64,000 bases of DNA from Euwallacea fornicatus (lineage: Eukaryota > Arthropoda > Insecta > Coleoptera > Curculionidae): contig NC_089546.1 of assembly GCF_040115645.1 (NCBI RefSeq), positions 62,001-126,000 of the forward strand, read 5' to 3'. The first letter of the stretch is position 1. Each line of letters begins with the position of its first letter. This document shows, one piece after another, positions 20,145 to 30,992 of this stretch. Both the position numbers and the translations under genes were made by a program. The notes beneath the pieces were generated by a model. It did not search any database, was not told the DNA's origin, and saw nothing but the letters and a program-made list of their open reading frames with translations.

Positions 20145-23100
20145 CTACGGATTATCTTTATCGCGGTCAGGTTTTTTCTTTAGTGGTCGCTTCAGATTGT
20201 CCATGTGGATCTTTTTCCCTTTGTTACAAGTTACTGTTTTACGGGCTGGGTCCACTGTTTCTAACTCAGTAGAGGGTCGAAATTTATTACTCAATTTTTG
20301 TCTTTTGTTTTCCTTAATGAAAACTTCCTTTCCTGGTTCGAACAAGGTCGGTTCATCCCTATCTTTATTCCGATCGCCTATCGTCTTTTCTTTTCTCTCT
20401 GCTAGTAGTTCATTCAATTTTGAGTATAGAATTTTGGTCTTGTCCCTGTGTTCGGTCACATAGTTAGACATTAGTGTTTGATTTAGGTCGACGTTGAAGG
20501 GATCTTCATTGCCTATATGCCCGTTTATTATGTCGATCGGTTTGTATCCTGTTGCTGAGTGCAGGGAGTAATTGTACGCCAATATAGCGTATTTCATTTT
20601 ATTTCCGATCTCTGCGTCTGCCTGTCCTTGATTATTCAATAGCCTTATGTGTTCGGCCAGTGTCGAATGCAACCTTTCCACAAGTCCGTTAGATTGAGGG
20701 TGGTCCGGTGAACAGAAATGGATTTCGATTTTGTGTAACTTTAATAGTTCCATCATAACGGTATTCTTAAATTCTGTACCATTATCTGTTACTATTTTAA
20801 TTGGAATTCCGTGGTGGGTGAAGAATGTCATCAGATTATCGGCAATCTCGGTGGCTGCTAGTGTCTTCAAAGGGTACGCTTGGGCGTATTTCGAAAAACT
20901 ATCTATCACTGTTAAGAATTTAGTGTTGCTTAAAGTATATGTGTCTAATTGTATAACCTCGAAGGGTTTCGACGCCGTAGGGGTTACATTCATTTGCATT
21001 TTTACAGGATTTCTTTCATATTTGCTTTTTTGGCAGATTTCACATTCGTTGATGTAAAACTGAATCGATTCCTTTATATTGGGCCAATAGTATTTGGTCT
21101 TTACTCGTTGCTCAGTCTCCTCGATTCCCCTATGATTAGTCTTGCCCTCGTGGTACGCCCGTATAATTTCCGTTATCTCGTCTTTTTCCTGTACATCCAC
21201 TAGTTTTATGGTGCATCGCTTGAATTTCAGAGATGGCCATTTGAAATTCCTTCGAACTACTTCGCAGAATGGGGGATAGAGGTCAGGATCCTCGAAATAT
21301 AATGAGTACAACTTTGCTGGGTCGACATTCTCTATTATGAATTTCATGAGGTAATGTTCCAGATTGTCCTCCGGTAGTTGTAATATAAACCTTCTCTTTT
21401 TCCCAAATAGTTCCATCTTCCTGGGTTCGGCGGGAGAGTGGAGTACGCGCGTAATTATTATTTGGTTAGCCCCAAAATTTACAGCAGTCTCTGCTATCGG
21501 TACTCCGACTATCGGGTCTTGTTCTACGTTGGTGTGCATGGTTATTCCTTCACTGTCATCCCTATCCCTGTTTCCTTCTGTTTCTTCCACCTGTTCCTTT
21601 TCTTTTATTAGATCCAAATCTGGTTGCGCTATCATTGACATCTTATCCATCTCGTCCCCTTGACCTACGTCATTTTCCGTGTTTTTATTTTGCAAGCTAT
21701 TGTTGAATTCCTCCATGTATTGTACCAACTTGGCGAATTCGTCCGTCTCTTTCACGTGTATCTCGACCCTGCTTAGGGCGTCGGCATTAGTATTCAAGCT
21801 TCCTTTTTTATATTTGATTTCATAATCAAACTCTTCGAGCTTGATCCTCCATCTCAAGAGTTTTGACGAAGGGTCCTTCAGGTTGAAGAGCCACTGTAAA
21901 GGTTTGTGGTCCGTTATTATATTAAATTTCCTCCCGAATAGGTAGGGGCGGAAATATTTGGTAGCCCATACTAAGCACAGGCACTCCCTTTCAATGGTTG
22001 AGTACTTTTGTTCCGAGTCACTGAGAGTTCTGGAGGCGTACGCAACCGGTAGGTCTTGACCTATGGGCCCTTGCGACAGTACAACGCCTAATGCAACGTT
22101 ACTAGCGTCGCAGGTTAGATTAAAAGGTTTTTCCATATCGGGATACTGCAGGATTGGTTCGTTCATTAACAATTTTTTACACGTTTCAAAACACTCAACA
22201 AATTCGCGGTTATGTTCAATTCGTACACCTTTCTTCAAGCATCTTGTCAATGGCTTGGTTAATTTAGCGAAATTATTGATGAATCTACGGTAATATCCTA
22301 GCAAGCCAAGGAAGCCTTTAATCTGTTTTACATTGGTTGGTATTGGGTAGTTTTTTATGGCTAAAATTTTGTCGGGGTTTGGCCTGACTCCTTCTGGTGT
22401 CACTACATGACCTAAATAAGCGACTTCTTTTCTAAGGAACTCACTCTTGTCCAACTGTATCTTAAAATTTGAGTCCCTTAGCCGATTGAACACCGATCGG
22501 AGGCTTTCCAAATGCTCTTGTAGGGAAGTGGAGAATACGATTATATCATCTAAATAGACCAAACATTTTTCGTTCTGAATACCCCGTAGAATGTTGTCCA
22601 TAACACGTTGAAAGGTGGCTGGGGCATTCTTGAGCCCAAAAGGCATTCGGGTGTATTCGAAATGGCCCTGCTCTGTGCTAAAAGCCGTTTTCTGTATGTC
22701 GGTTTCCTCCATTTCTATCTGGTGGAAACCGCTAGCAAGATCCAGGGTGGTGAAGTACTGGCACTTCCCTAACTTGTCAAGCAAGTCTGTAATGTTAGGG
22801 AGTGGGTACTTATCACTGATGGTTTTCTCGTTTAATTTGCGGAAATCCACACAGACACGCCATTTTTGTTTCCCAGATGCGTCGGCCTTTTTGGGTACTA
22901 CCCATATTGGTGCCGACCAAGGGGAGTTGCTGGGACGGATGATGTTCTGATCTAACATTTTATTTATTTGGTTCTCCACTTCTTTCCTATGCACCAATGG
23001 GTATCGGTACGTCTTTGCGTAAACCGGCAGTTCGTCGGTTGTTTTGATCGAGTGCTTGATTTTATTTGTAAAAGTGAGAGGAGTATCTTCATTATAAAAA

Positions 23101-23903
23101 ATGTCGGAGTATTCTTGGCATAATTTTAAAATTTTTGATTTTTCTTCCTGGTTCAAATGGCTGATACGGATTATCGAGGGGTCAAATTCTTGGGGTACTC
23201 TTGGGTCAGTTCTATAATGATTTAAATCTATGACGTTATCGTCATTAAAAGGTTCTACTTTAAAACGCGAAGAGATATCTAAGGATACTGGTTCAGTGGT
23301 GCTATTTAATATAGTAGTCAATGCGTAGCCATCTTTTGTTTTCGAAATACAGTTCGGAATTTCACAGCCCTGTATCTTTGTGTATGGAATGACTATACTT
23401 CCTTGTTGAATGTCCGTTTTAACCTTGATTATTTGTTCGCTACGTGCTGCTATAGTAACGTTATTAATCTCCTTTCCTGTCTTGTGAAATTGTAGTTTTA
23501 TTTTAGCGTATGGTGTGATAATATACCCATTGTTATAATCTAAGTTTGCTTGTAAAAGTTTCAGATTGTCTAAACCCAGTAATCCATGGAACGAATTATG
23601 GAATTTAAACATGAAGAATTTCATAAGAGTGGGTTTGGGTAGTTTAAATATTTTTGAGCTAGGTATTTTCGTGCTGAATTCATGGGCGGATTTTTGAAAT
23701 ACAGTAGAAACTAAGAAAGGATCTGATTGGATATGTTCGGAAAAATATTGATTTGCAATTTCGGGGTCGATAAATGACTTAGTGGATCCGCTGTCTATTA
23801 AAAATTTAAGGTCATATTCCGGGAATCTAATGTATGATAATTCACTAACGTCGTTATTGTTTGGAGATATAATTTCCGGCGTTACGTTTCGTTCTCGGAA
23901 AAT
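20145..23903 (-). CDS. gypsy-1 Pol polyprotein (PR-RT-RNase H-IN)
   Basis: A 1253-codon open frame overlaps the gag end by about 50 nt and lies +1 relative to gag. Protease: LIDSGSTKSF near 23790. RT: WRVCVDFRKLNEKT, LDLASGFHQI and catalytic YLDDIIVF. RNase H: LTCDASNVALG, TIERECLCLVW and TDHKPLQWL. Integrase: zinc finger H-H-CEICQ (ending about NECEICQKS), core VIDSFSKYAQAYPL, VTDNGTEF and PQSNGLVERLHS. No stop interrupts it. The upstream limit is set by the last stop in frame at 23904. It is probably expressed by frameshifting from gag; the slip site was not identified. Confidence 0.95.
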   Translation of the reverse strand: MFRERNVTPEIISPNNNDVSELSYIRFPEYDLKFLIDSGSTKSFIDPEIANQYFSEHIQSDPFLVSTVFQKSAHEFSTKIPSSKIFKLPKPTLMKFFMFKFHNSFHGLLGLDNLKLLQANLDYNNGYIITPYAKIKLQFHKTGKEINNVTIAARSEQIIKVKTDIQQGSIVIPYTKIQGCEIPNCISKTKDGYALTTILNSTTEPVSLDISSRFKVEPFNDDNVIDLNHYRTDPRVPQEFDPSIIRISHLNQEEKSKILKLCQEYSDIFYNEDTPLTFTNKIKHSIKTTDELPVYAKTYRYPLVHRKEVENQINKMLDQNIIRPSNSPWSAPIWVVPKKADASGKQKWRVCVDFRKLNEKTISDKYPLPNITDLLDKLGKCQYFTTLDLASGFHQIEMEETDIQKTAFSTEQGHFEYTRMPFGLKNAPATFQRVMDNILRGIQNEKCLVYLDDIIVFSTSLQEHLESLRSVFNRLRDSNFKIQLDKSEFLRKEVAYLGHVVTPEGVRPNPDKILAIKNYPIPTNVKQIKGFLGLLGYYRRFINNFAKLTKPLTRCLKKGVRIEHNREFVECFETCKKLLMNEPILQYPDMEKPFNLTCDASNVALGVVLSQGPIGQDLPVAYASRTLSDSEQKYSTIERECLCLVWATKYFRPYLFGRKFNIITDHKPLQWLFNLKDPSSKLLRWRIKLEEFDYEIKYKKGSLNTNADALSRVEIHVKETDEFAKLVQYMEEFNNSLQNKNTENDVGQGDEMDKMSMIAQPDLDLIKEKEQVEETEGNRDRDDSEGITMHTNVEQDPIVGVPIAETAVNFGANQIIITRVLHSPAEPRKMELFGKKRRFILQLPEDNLEHYLMKFIIENVDPAKLYSLYFEDPDLYPPFCEVVRRNFKWPSLKFKRCTIKLVDVQEKDEITEIIRAYHEGKTNHRGIEETEQRVKTKYYWPNIKESIQFYINECEICQKSKYERNPVKMQMNVTPTASKPFEVIQLDTYTLSNTKFLTVIDSFSKYAQAYPLKTLAATEIADNLMTFFTHHGIPIKIVTDNGTEFKNTVMMELLKLHKIEIHFCSPDHPQSNGLVERLHSTLAEHIRLLNNQGQADAEIGNKMKYAILAYNYSLHSATGYKPIDIINGHIGNEDPFNVDLNQTLMSNYVTEHRDKTKILYSKLNELLAERKEKTIGDRNKDRDEPTLFEPGKEVFIKENKRQKLSNKFRPSTELETVDPARKTVTCNKGKKIHMDNLKRPLKKKPDRDKDNP

Positions 23904-25185
23904 TTACGTACGTTTCGGAATCTGCTGAATCAGCATTTTCATAGGAATTGTTTTGCCAGCGCTGTTCCCGCGAGCTTCCCGGAAATTCTCGGGTCGATTG
24001 ACTTCGTGGAATGTAATCTTCGGTGACCTCGACTTCGTCGTGTGAATTTCCGGCGACATTTGTATTATACAATTCTTCAACTTTAAAATTTTGTGATTGA
24101 TTATTTGGTCGATATCCATTAAAATTTTGATTATTATTATTATTATGGAAATGTGGTCGTGTGATTCGTGTGGTTTGTCTGGTAGATGTACTCATGGGTA
24201 CAGGGTTTGGAAGGGGTTTATTCTGGTTAGGGCGAAATACGTTTGTCATTGGTCTGTTTGGTACATTTTGTGTGTTTTGGAAATTTCGCGTGTTTTGAAA
24301 AGATTGTGTGTTCGGGAAACTTTGTTGAGAATGATTGTTTGTATTGAATGATTGGAATCTTCTGAACGTGTTAAATGGAGGGTTGTAGCTAGAAGTTTGA
24401 GTACGAGGGGGTGAATTTTTATTAGGAGGTGTTCTAATGTTTCGTGTGGGTGTTTGGGTAGAATTTGGAAGTCTGGAGTTCGACTGGAGATAATGTACAT
24501 TATTCTCTTCCATGACAAATTGTAGCGCTTCGGGTAAATCTCTAGGACGCATGCATCGTATGGTGGTCCCTATAGGCTCTTTAAGTCCCGATAGAAAAGT
24601 TTTCAAAGCTAAATTATTATATAATTCTCTTTTTAATTTTTTAGCACCCTCTGTAGTCTCATGAGTGCTAATATATGAGCAGAGCAAATTAAGTATATGC
24701 AATACACGGTCGTAAAATTGACTTGGACATTCACTGTTCCATTGACGGAGCATTACTAAATCCTTGTTAAGGCAAGCCTCATCTCTTTGATCAGCGAAAT
24801 GTCTCCCCAAAATGTTTTTTAGCTCTTCCCATGTATTCACACTCTGTGTCCCTAATACAAGCTTCGCACTACCAGTGAGTTTACCAATTATACAATTTAA
24901 TAGATATACGTTTTGGAAGTGATTAGGTTGCTGAGCAATATAAAACGAATCAATTATAGATTGGCACACACTTAGGTATCTGCCGAGATCATTTGGGTTC
25001 CCATCAAATTCTGGGATACACCTTATATATTCAGTTTTGAACTCTGCCATTTTGTTGAGATAAGTATCAGAATGCGAGGTATTATTAGAGTGCTTTTTAA
25101 TCGATCTTTCACAAGGAAGTTCTGTTGAAGGCGTTTCTAACTTAAGAGTTTCCAAACGAGTTAACAGATCATCAACATCAGACAT
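23854..25185 (-). CDS. gypsy-1 Gag
   Basis: 443 codons from MSDVDDLLTRLETLKLETPS. The capsid-like helical part includes KCIPEFDGNP-type sequence (YIRCIPEFDGNPNDLGRYL) and HFADQRDEACLNKDL. The second half is rich in Asn, Gln, Arg and Pro (RPNQNKPLPNPVPMSTSTRQ) with no CCHC zinc knuckle, as usual for errantivirus Gag. It is closely similar to gypsy-D gag (43321-46257). Confidence 0.93.
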   Translation of the reverse strand: MSDVDDLLTRLETLKLETPSTELPCERSIKKHSNNTSHSDTYLNKMAEFKTEYIRCIPEFDGNPNDLGRYLSVCQSIIDSFYIAQQPNHFQNVYLLNCIIGKLTGSAKLVLGTQSVNTWEELKNILGRHFADQRDEACLNKDLVMLRQWNSECPSQFYDRVLHILNLLCSYISTHETTEGAKKLKRELYNNLALKTFLSGLKEPIGTTIRCMRPRDLPEALQFVMEENNVHYLQSNSRLPNSTQTPTRNIRTPPNKNSPPRTQTSSYNPPFNTFRRFQSFNTNNHSQQSFPNTQSFQNTRNFQNTQNVPNRPMTNVFRPNQNKPLPNPVPMSTSTRQTTRITRPHFHNNNNNQNFNGYRPNNQSQNFKVEELYNTNVAGNSHDEVEVTEDYIPRSQSTREFPGSSREQRWQNNSYENADSADSETYVNFPRTKRNAGNYISKQ

Positions 25186-25405
25186 GAAAAATAGTCGATT
25201 GCACTTACCAAAATATGAAGATAAGTTCTAGGGTCATAGCCATCAGACTTGGCACTTCAGTTAGCGATTTTGAGCCTTCTGCAATTGCCGGTCCTTGCTG
25301 GTTGACTTCTTGGTCCAGGCCCTTCGTGGTTTTCGTAGATTCTTTGGTCACTTCCGGTTAGTTCGGTGTCGTAGTTTCGACAACAAGCCCGAGAAATGAT
25401 CCGAA

Positions 25406-25416
25406 CGACTGCGCCA
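25406..25416 (-). promoter_or_regulatory. gypsy-1 primer-binding site (tRNA-Ser type)
   Basis: On the minus strand TGGCGCAGTCG begins at the last base of the 5' LTR. This is the site used with tRNA-Ser by 17.6/297/ZAM-type gypsies. Confidence 0.75.
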
Positions 25417-25652
25417 GTTATATCACGGTAGCCCGGACTTATATTTTTTAAAAATAATAAAATTTATTTTCTCGAATAAAGTAACACAAAATTATTATAT
25501 TTGTTTTATTACAGACAATGATTACTCGCGTAAGTTACAACTGATACTAAATCTAAATCTTCTATGCTCCTAAACTATTTATATTAAAATTGTATTATAG
25601 TCAGCAAATTCCTCAGGTCTCCGGTCTTTAGTGGAATTCTCCTGATGTAACT
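25416..25652 (-). repeat. gypsy-1 5' LTR (237 bp)
   Basis: It has the same length and ends as the copy at 18112-18348. Its outer two bases (CT) form half of the CTCA target duplication used by gypsy-2. Confidence 0.95.
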
Positions 25653-25654
25653 CA

Positions 25655-25859
25655 AGTTATGTTTCGGATCCCAGAAAACGCGATAAAAAAAACACTATTT
25701 TAGTTTCACTGAAAATTTATTCAAAACGAGAACAAAAGCGAACGTACAATACAACGAATTGATTACAACAAGCCCAGTTCTTAATGCTACTGTCCTATTT
25801 AAGCTAAAGCGGGCGTGACGTCACCGTACTGCTGATACCACAATAAGCAGACTGTAACT
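25655..25859 (-). repeat. gypsy-2 3' LTR (205 bp)
   Basis: It starts AGTTATGTTTCGG and ends GACTGTAACT. No difference from 32744-32948 was found by eye. Confidence 0.95.
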
Positions 25860-25871
25860 CCTCCACCCTTA
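25860..25871 (-). promoter_or_regulatory. gypsy-2 polypurine tract
   Basis: TAAGGGTGGAGG on the minus strand directly precedes the 3' LTR, the equivalent of the gypsy-1 tract. Confidence 0.85.
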
Positions 25872-25904
25872 GATGATCATATAACACTTAGGGGTGTTTA
25901 TGAT

Positions 25905-27565
25905 CTAAAATTCGTCAGTTTCTTGAGGCACAGTTCCCTTAGATTTAACATATAGCGGCCAAAAGCGTCTTACTACTAGGGTTATTACTAGTACGCTTAT
26001 AATTACATACAATAGTATTGTCCAAATATTTATTTTATCGTAATAAAAATTATCTTTTAACAATTTAGAATTTTCCAATTTTTGCATGTTTATTTCTTCT
26101 TGAAGATTAACAATTTTATTTAGGTTAACAGGATTTAAGTTGTTCATTTTTATTTCCTTATGTAACATTGGTGTTTTATGATCGGGGTTTACATTTGGTA
26201 AAGGTATCGTTTGGAAATTAATTTTGGTGTTTCCATAGCTTTTTAAAACACTTCCTTTTATCCTAAGGTTACAATTTGAATCTAATTCTATCAGGTAGGT
26301 CCCGTTTAACAGGATATTACTCTGTAATTCGTCACATGTCTCTACTACTATTGTTTCTTGTGTTGTTATTACAATCCATTTATTCTCATCTATGCTTTGA
26401 ATTTGTAAGTCGTTTAGATCTATACATACCGGTTTACAATTGGTAATATTACTCTCGTATCTCAACAGTTCGACTTCGCAAGGTATATGGTTGTTATAAT
26501 TTTCAGACTGTACATGAGAACATAGGTATTCGTTGGAAGATATTTGTTGGCAGGGGTGATTTACATATCCGAATGTTTTGTCATTTATTATTAGGTATTC
26601 TAGGTTGGGTATAATTATTACATAAGAGTGATTGTTTTTTACAGGCAGTGGAAACAATTTAAATAGATTATACGCTTCGTTTTCTACCAACGGTATTTCG
26701 ATAATGAAAACTATCATATTGGGTTTTGTATAGCTTTTTATTTTTAGTATATTTTCGAATTTTAACAAATTATCTGCGTTTGGTTCAAAAGGCAACTTTC
26801 CTGTTTTTATTTGGGATTTTACAAGTTGTAACTCGTCTAGGAGTATTTTAGAATCTATTATTTTGTTGTGAAAAGTATTTAATTTGGAAAATGTGATCGC
26901 TTCTTCAATGTCGGAAAGTGTGTCGTAAATGTTTTGATAAAACATTGTAATCTGCGTAATTATCATATGAATCCTGAAGAATTCGAAAAGGTTTGTTTCT
27001 TCGATATCGACTTCTTTTACGATTTTTATTATTTGGTTGATTCGTTCTCCCAAGACAACTTGATTATGCGAGATATTTGTTATTATTTCTTGAAATTTAT
27101 TCGTGGCACTACTTATCAGGGTTGTTTGTTTATCGAGGGTCGTTTTCAATTCCTTTTGATTTTGTCTAAGTACGTCGATGTTATGGTCAAAGCGTTCTGC
27201 ATCTTCTTGATCTAGGTTTCCCGTTATAGTTCGTATTATGGAGCCTAGTGCATTTATCAGGGCTCTTTTTGTTCGTAAATTTGTCGGAAAAATCTGATTT
27301 ATTTGTTCGTTAATTTTGCGTCTCAAATTACTCGTTATTGCAAGGGAGTTGTGAAATTCAGTTTTGTAGCTGGTCGAATTATTTAAGGTTTCTTGGAGCG
27401 AATCGTACTTGATGTTTATAGCGGAGAATTCTTGTAGTAATTTGGTTACATCGTATGTTTGGATGAAGTTCCATTGGTCGATTACCTTTTGGGCGTTACC
27501 TAGCTTGTAGGGTAGGATTCCGGGGTTGGTTTTTAAGTCGTGGTAATGGGATTTTCCTTGTATGA
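25905..27565 (-). CDS. gypsy-2 env (F-like fusion glycoprotein), intact
   Basis: The frame is open from the overlap with the pol 3' end (about 27565) to 25905, about 550 codons. The true start is probably supplied by splicing, as no suitable ATG precedes the conserved NPGILPYKLG block. Features are the furin-type site RTKR, the fusion peptide ALINALGSIIRTITGNLD, a helical stretch, a Cys-rich ectodomain and an anchor (IWTILLYVIISVLVITLVV) with a short basic tail. It is related to baculovirus F and other errantivirus env proteins. This is the only uninterrupted env in the window. Confidence 0.9.
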
Positions 27566-30500
27566 AGGGCCATCTGTAAGTAAGGGTTTTTTTAGTTCTT
27601 TGATATGAATGGTTCGGACTTTATATGGACTTTTGGTACTTTTGATTTTCACCCTATTATGTTCTAACATTTCAAGAATCACGTATGGGCCAGCGTATCT
27701 GGGGTGATTCTTATTCCTAGGATTTAATTTAGTGTAGACCTTTTGATTCACTTTAAATTCCGATGTTTCAGGGCCTTCTACGTTCCTTTTTGTAGCGACT
27801 TTCTCTTTGCTGCGGTCAGTTTGTTCTTTGATCGTTTCGTACATAGCGTTGACCTTGTCTTTATGTGTCGAAACATAATCCGAGTAGAATGTTGTTGTTA
27901 TAAGGTCAAGAGGGTCTCTGGAGTTTGTGTGACCCAGGACAATTTCGTGGGGTGTGAATTTAGTGACGCTGTGGGTTGTGCTGTTATAAGCAATTACGGC
28001 ATATGTGATTAATTCTTTGATTGGTTTGGTGGCTTCCTTTTGCTTTAAAATCCTAAGATGCTCTATTAAGGTTGAGTGGAATCGTTCCACGGGGGAATTT
28101 GACTCATGGTGTTTAGGAGTAGTAAAATGTATGTTGATCTTTTGGGTTTTTAGTAATTCCTTTAGTAATTCGTTATTGAATTCCTTGCCATTATCACACG
28201 TGATCTCTTCGGGGCATCCAAAGAATGAGAAGAAATTAACTAGTTTGTCGCAAACTGATTTTGCATTTTTATCATAAGGATAAGCTTGACCAAATTTAGA
28301 AAATTTATCAAATATTGTAAAAAAATTCTGTGCTTCAAATGTAAAAGTATCTATGTGTAACATTTGAAATGGTTTGCTAGGCGTTTCGGTTTTAGTGAGA
28401 GGAATGTATGATTTAAATCGACAATATTTTGTGGTTTGGCAAATTACACAATCATTGATATATTGGGTTACATCTTTTTTCATGTTAGGCCAATAGTAGA
28501 GTTTTTTATCAAAGCGTTCGTTGTGACATTTGATCTGAAGATGAGGTGATTTCTTTATCAGAAATTGTAGAGATTTATTGTTTACTATTTCGTCGCGGAT
28601 GCTCAGTCCAGCGTTATCACGATCGGGTTGTTGACTGTGTATAGTTTCGTCGGCATTGATTGTCTCGGCGAGATTAGGAGGTCGGAGTTCAATATTAGAG
28701 ATGATATCCAGTTTTTGATTATTAGGACCGGATGGGTTAATGTCTTTGTTTTTAGTTTGGTTTGTTTGTTCTATAATCGTTTTTAGATATTCCTTTATGT
28801 TATTATCTGAGTCACCGGGGTTATTGAAAATAGATTCATTTTCATAAACGTTTAATTGTATCCGAGATAAGGCGTCGGCATTTGTATTTTGACGTCCTTT
28901 TTTGTAAACAATTTGATAGTCGAATTCTTCCAGACGTAAACGCCATCTTACTAATTTGGAATTTGATTCCTTTAAATTAAAGAGCCATACAAGGGGTCTG
29001 TGATCGGTATAAATGTAGAATTTTCGACCGAATAAATAGGGACGAAAATATTTACATGCCCATACTATGGCCAATAGTTCCTTTTCGATAGTCGAGTATT
29101 TTGTTTCAGATTCGTTTAGTGTTCTAGATGCGTATGCTATAGGTCTATCGTTTGGAATTGGGCCTTGGGATAAAATTGCTCCAATGGCGTAGTTACTTGC
29201 GTCGGTGGTTAAGAGGAATGGCTTTGAGAAATCTGGATATTGTAATATCGGGGAATTTATTAGGATCTGTTTACAATGGTTAAAGGAATTTACGAATTCA
29301 GGGGTGTGTACGATTTTTGTGTCCTTTTTTAAACATTTGGTCATGGGCTTTGTAATCTGTGCGAAGTCTTTGATGAAACGTCGGTAGTAGCCTACTAGGC
29401 CTAAAAATGACTTTATCTCCTTTGTAGTTCGGGGAATGGGAAAGTTCTTGACAGCTCTAATCTTATCTGGATTAGGTTTTACGCCTTCTTCGCTAACGAT
29501 ATGGCCTAGATACTGTATTTCCTTTTTTAAAAATTCTGATTTGTCAAGCTGTATCTTGAGTCTGGAATCTCTTAATCGCGTGAAAATTTGCCTTAGTTTT
29601 TCTATGTGTTCTTGCAAACTGGTACTGAATATTATAACGTCATCGAGGTAGACAAAACATGTTTCGTTTTGCACACCACGTAAGATATTGTTCATGACCG
29701 TTGGAACGTAGCTGGGGCGTTTTTTAGTCCGAATGGCATCCTTAGAAATTCGTAATGCCCTGTGTCGGTACTAAAAGCTGTTTTAGCTATGTCGTCTTCA
29801 TCCATTTGAATTTGATGGAATCCGTTTGCGAGATCTAGAGTCGTAAAGTAATGGGCTTTCCCTAATTTATCGAGGATTTCATTGATGTTGGGGAGTGGAA
29901 ATTTGTCATTTATAGTTTGTTCATTCAATTTCCTGTAGTCGATTACCATGCGCCATTTTTGTTTGTTGGATTTATCTAGCTTTTTAGGGACGATCCAGAT
30001 CGGTGAGGACCAAGGTGAATTCGAGTCTCTTATTATGTTTTGGCTTAATAATTTTGATATTTGATCTTTGACTTCAGCTCGGTGCACTTCGGGGTATCTA
30101 TAGGTCTTCGTGAAGATAGGTGTTTCTTCTTTTAGCTTTATCTGGTGTTTAACCGCATTAGTGAACGATAAGGGTATGCTTTCGCAGTGAAATATGTCTC
30201 GAAATTCATAACATAGATTTCGTATTTGAATTTTTTCTTCCGGGTTACAGTGGTCTAGTTTGATGTTTTCAAGATTGGTTTTTAACAGTTTATCGTAATG
30301 TGGATTTGATCTTTCGCGTGGGGCAGAATGGTCAAAAAAATTCAATTCATTCAGATTTATCTCTTCGATTTTTAAAGGTTTAAAAAATTGGATTGGAATG
30401 GGGTCTTCTCCAGAATTCAGCACGGTAGTGAGGGCTGCATTATTTTGAACCTTGACTAGGCATTCTGGTATTTCGAGGTTATCTAATTTTTGGTAAGGGA

Positions 30501-30990
30501 TTATGCCATAGCCTTCCGATAAATTGACTGGGATTTTGATTATCTGAATGCTTCGAGGATGGATCGTGTGACTCGCGGTTAGGGGGTTAGGCTTTTGCGT
30601 TTGAGATTTCCTTATATCGTGACGTATGGGTAGTTCTATATTGGGTAATTTTAAGATGTTGGTATTAAAGTCTAATTTAGCATTTAACTGTTTGATAAGG
30701 TCTAATCCTATTAGGCCTTCGAACTTATCTGAAAAGTCAAAAAGAAAGAATTTATGAGAACCAGGTGTTCGAAATGTCGGGAATATCGGTATTACAGCAA
30801 TTTCATTGTGGGACGATAATGCATGGGCGGTTTGGACTTGAAATATTTCTTGTCGAATTAAGTTGGGAAATTTTTTATGAGCGATCTGGGGTTTGATAAA
30901 ACTTCTCGTACTCCCAGTATCCAGCAAGAATTTTGCTTCAAGTTCAGGTATTAGAATATAAGGGAGTTGGAGGTCAATATTATTTAAGGT
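27533..30990 (-). pseudogene. gypsy-2 Pol polyprotein, one frameshift in RT
   Basis: It starts in the overlap with gag, in the -1 frame relative to gag. Protease LLDTGSTRSF lies near 30930; RT WRMVIDYRKLNEQT and LDLANGFHQI follow. A 1-nt deletion at about 29692-29698, between FQR and MNNILRG, breaks the frame just before catalytic YLDDVIIF. Downstream are RNase H (LTTDASNYAIGA, TDHRPLVWL) and integrase (CVICQTTK, DKFSKFGQAYPY, CDNGKEF, ESNSPVERFHS). The region just before YYWPNM is shorter than in gypsy-1, so part of the HHCC finger may be lost. The tail ends with a KRNV...YTKLNPRNKNHPRYAGPY C-terminal domain. Confidence 0.92.
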
Positions 30991-30992
30991 TA

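Larger units (their letters stand above)
18112..25652 (-). mobile_element. gypsy-1: LTR retrotransposon/errantivirus, 7541 bp
   Basis: It is complete, with 237-bp LTRs at both ends, tRNA primer site, gag, pol, env and polypurine tract. The target duplication is CATT: 18108-18111 on the left and, on the right, split by gypsy-2 so that its two halves are at 25653-25654 and 32953-32954 (the whole CATT reads at 32951-32954). It inserted in the divergent intergenic region between the OB-like ORF and the zinc-ribbon ORF of the Polinton-like element. gag and pol are open; env has one frameshift. Confidence 0.95.
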
